Assembly (NCBI GenBank): GCA_019119895.1
Contig: DWWD01000033.1
Coordinates: 1 to 35,020 of the forward strand
Reading direction: 5' to 3'
DNA from: Candidatus Anaerostipes avistercoris
Lineage (GTDB): Bacteria > Bacillota > Clostridia > Lachnospirales > Lachnospiraceae
Length of the DNA: 35,020 bases
The position numbers and the translations under genes are program-made. The notes under the pieces were generated by a model. That model worked only from the letters and a program-made list of their open reading frames with translations, did no database searches and was not told the DNA's origin. Shown in pieces: positions 34,015-35,020 of the stretch (within the stretch, counting starts at the first letter, position 1; each line of letters starts with the position of its first letter).

Positions 34015-34029
34015 CCATATGGTTATGTC
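34008..34029. promoter_or_regulatory. 22-bp perfect palindrome at the LysR stop codon
   Basis: The sequence is perfectly symmetric around 34018/34019, with half-site GACATAACCAT. It overlaps the last codons of the LysR gene and ends 21 bp before the -35 box of the next gene, the place of an activator or repressor site. Its half-site GACATAA recurs in the Rrf2 leader (32827-32833 and 32848-32854). Confidence 0.65.
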
Positions 34030-34049
34030 CGGCATATAGATTTACGTAT

Positions 34050-34078
34050 TTGTGCTGGGAGGGAAGGCCTGATAAGAT
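34050..34078 (+). promoter_or_regulatory. Promoter of the SipW-signal protein gene
   Basis: TTGTGC (34050-34055) and TAAGAT (34073-34078) are 17 bp apart, giving a start near 34085. The leader carries GGAGG (34094-34098) 7 nt before the ATG. The weak -35 fits a promoter that needs an activator. Confidence 0.6.
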
Positions 34079-34105
34079 AGACTCCGTAAATAAGGAGGTT
34101 ATAGC

Positions 34106-34516
34106 ATGAAGAAAACAACCATTCTGTCAGTTTTGACTGCTGCAATGATTACGGCAACGTCAATTGGTACGTTTGCAATCTGGGATATTGTAACGGTAGA
34201 CAGTAGAAGCAATACAGTGACCATGCGTAATCCGGTTACTGTATCCGGCAGTGTTAAGTTTAATGTGGCAAATGAGGACAGCGTTGCAAAAAAGCTGACC
34301 TTGAAGGAGTCCATCCAGGCATCAGAGAAACTGGAAGAGACGACGGATTACTCCATCGTATTTTCAGGAGACGGGGTATCAGGAAAGACCGACAGCAGCG
34401 TCACAGATGGAACCGAAGAATATAATTATACCATTACTTTTACACAAAGCGGACTTGAAAAAATGAAAACAAATGCGAATGCATGTACCGTTAAAGTCAC
34501 CGCAACATTGAGCTAA
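34106..34516 (+). CDS. Secreted protein with SipW-type signal peptide (TasA/camelysin-like)
   Basis: The protein has 136 residues. A short basic start (MKKT), a hydrophobic core (ILSVLTAAMITATSI) and the SIGTFAIWD motif at 19-27 form the SipW-dependent signal peptide found in TasA, camelysin and similar matrix proteins. The remainder is a beta-rich domain with many Thr, Ser and Val residues (TVSGSVKFNVAN, YNYTITFTQSGLEK, CTVKVTATLS), shorter than TasA. No sorting signal is present. It is followed 29 bp later by a SipW-like peptidase that should process it. A fibre or surface-matrix role is inferred from the family. Confidence 0.75.
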   Translation: MKKTTILSVLTAAMITATSIGTFAIWDIVTVDSRSNTVTMRNPVTVSGSVKFNVANEDSVAKKLTLKESIQASEKLEETTDYSIVFSGDGVSGKTDSSVTDGTEEYNYTITFTQSGLEKMKTNANACTVKVTATLS

Positions 34517-34545
34517 AAATATGATGTATATTTGAAGTTTCAAAA

Positions 34546-34989
34546 ATGATAAGGAAAATTTGTTTGATAACGTGCATTGGGGGATTGCTTGCTGTTATCA
34601 TTTATTCGAATTTTTTTACGGATACCCGGAGGGGAATCATCCCTTATCGCTTTTACAATGTTCTTACAAACAGTATGGAGCCAAAGATAGGAACCGATTC
34701 GCTGGTATTGGTTAAAGTTTATGATAAAAGTATGAAGATAAAAAAGAATGATATCATTACTTTTTCTGCAAACCGATTTGGCGAAAAGATCATTATCACG
34801 CATCGATTTTCTCATACAGAACGGAATAAAGAGGGGGAGACCGTGTATAAAACACATCCGGAAAGAACCAATACACTGGATGTATATGAAATGATATTGT
34901 CAATATTAGTTGACACATTTTTCTCAAGGATATCACTATCTATGCCGCCAATTCCAAAATCTCATAATACTGCCTGCGTTTTATCATAG
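34546..34989 (+). pseudogene. SipW-like (ER-type) signal peptidase I with an altered C-terminus
   Basis: The 147-residue frame starts with one membrane helix (ICLITCIGGLLAVIIYSNFF). Catalytic Ser43 is in NVLTNSMEPKIG, a KKNDIITFS strand follows, and His86 in IIITHRF takes the place of the bacterial catalytic Lys, as in SipW/ER-type peptidases. Homology is good up to LDVYE (residue 115, base 34890). After that the expected GKV-x-F-x-IPYLG-type end and the second helix are missing. The frame runs through MILSILVDTFFSRISLSMPP to a stop at 34989. A replaced or interrupted 3' end is the best explanation, so activity is doubtful. There is no strong ribosome binding site, which suggests coupling to the upstream gene. 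Confidence 0.6.
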
Positions 34990-35020
34990 GGGGAAGCCCG
35001 CCATTGGCAGAGCAGATCCT
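34890..35020. other. Possible foreign sequence junction at the window end
   Basis: After base 34890 the SipW coding pattern stops. TGTCAA (34898-34903) and TTGACA (34910-34915) form an inverted repeat next to the break, of a kind seen at insertion-sequence ends. On the - strand a frame open from the window edge ends around 34940 (QYYEILELAA). The stretch is too short to name an element. Confidence 0.3.

Overview
The window looks like a chromosomal segment of a gut-type Lachnospiraceae (Clostridia, Bacillota). The protein families, the strong AGGAGG-type ribosome binding sites, the TTGACA/TATAAT promoters and the mixture of phosphotransferase (PTS) sugar operons with a CpsBCD/LCP capsule system all point that way. 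This is inference from gene content; no rRNA or other taxonomic marker is present.

Region 1 (1-10501, + strand) is the 3' part of a capsule or exopolysaccharide locus. It runs: EpsG-like polymerase (5' end outside the window), polysaccharide pyruvyl transferase, MenD-like thiamine-diphosphate enzyme, short-chain dehydrogenase, a broken unknown gene, Wzx-type flippase, then the CpsB phosphatase, CpsC, CpsD kinase and an LCP attachment enzyme. The assembly genes up to about 7280 are visibly AT-richer than the CpsB-LCP block, so a variable cassette appears to abut a conserved export and attachment module. The regulatory genes sit at the 3' end rather than the usual 5' end.

Region 2 (10502-15399) is mixed. 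It holds a GPP34-like protein behind a consensus promoter and a 7-bp tandem repeat, a HTH-only MerR protein, a small protein built of 11-residue repeats, a Cof-type HAD phosphatase (-), a chimeric histidine-kinase remnant, and an MFS drug-efflux-like transporter with a long leader that resembles a transcription attenuator.

Region 3 (15400-19207) holds a CsoR-controlled P1B ATPase with clear operators (-), a DUF4160 two-gene module (+) and an iron-sulfur-flavoprotein-like NAD(P)H/FMN reductase (-).

Region 4 (19222-31058) is carbohydrate uptake. The first operon (-) is GH32, PTS EIIBC, GH36 alpha-galactosidase and EIIA, for sucrose/raffinose-type sugars; it is divergent from an AraC regulator that looks leaderless. 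The second (-) is PTS EIIBCA, GH1 6-phospho-beta-glucosidase and an intracellular GH5, behind an RpiR regulator, for beta-glucosides.

Region 5 (31154-35020) has two PPOX-fold flavin proteins, one carrying a two-cluster ferredoxin domain, and an Rrf2 regulator (all -). The Rrf2 gene and the PPOX pair share a TGTAAT-N7-ATTACA operator over their -35 boxes. A divergent LysR regulator (+) precedes a protein with a SipW-type signal peptide and a SipW-like ER-type signal peptidase whose C-terminus looks replaced. No tRNA, rRNA, CRISPR array or complete insertion sequence was recognised.
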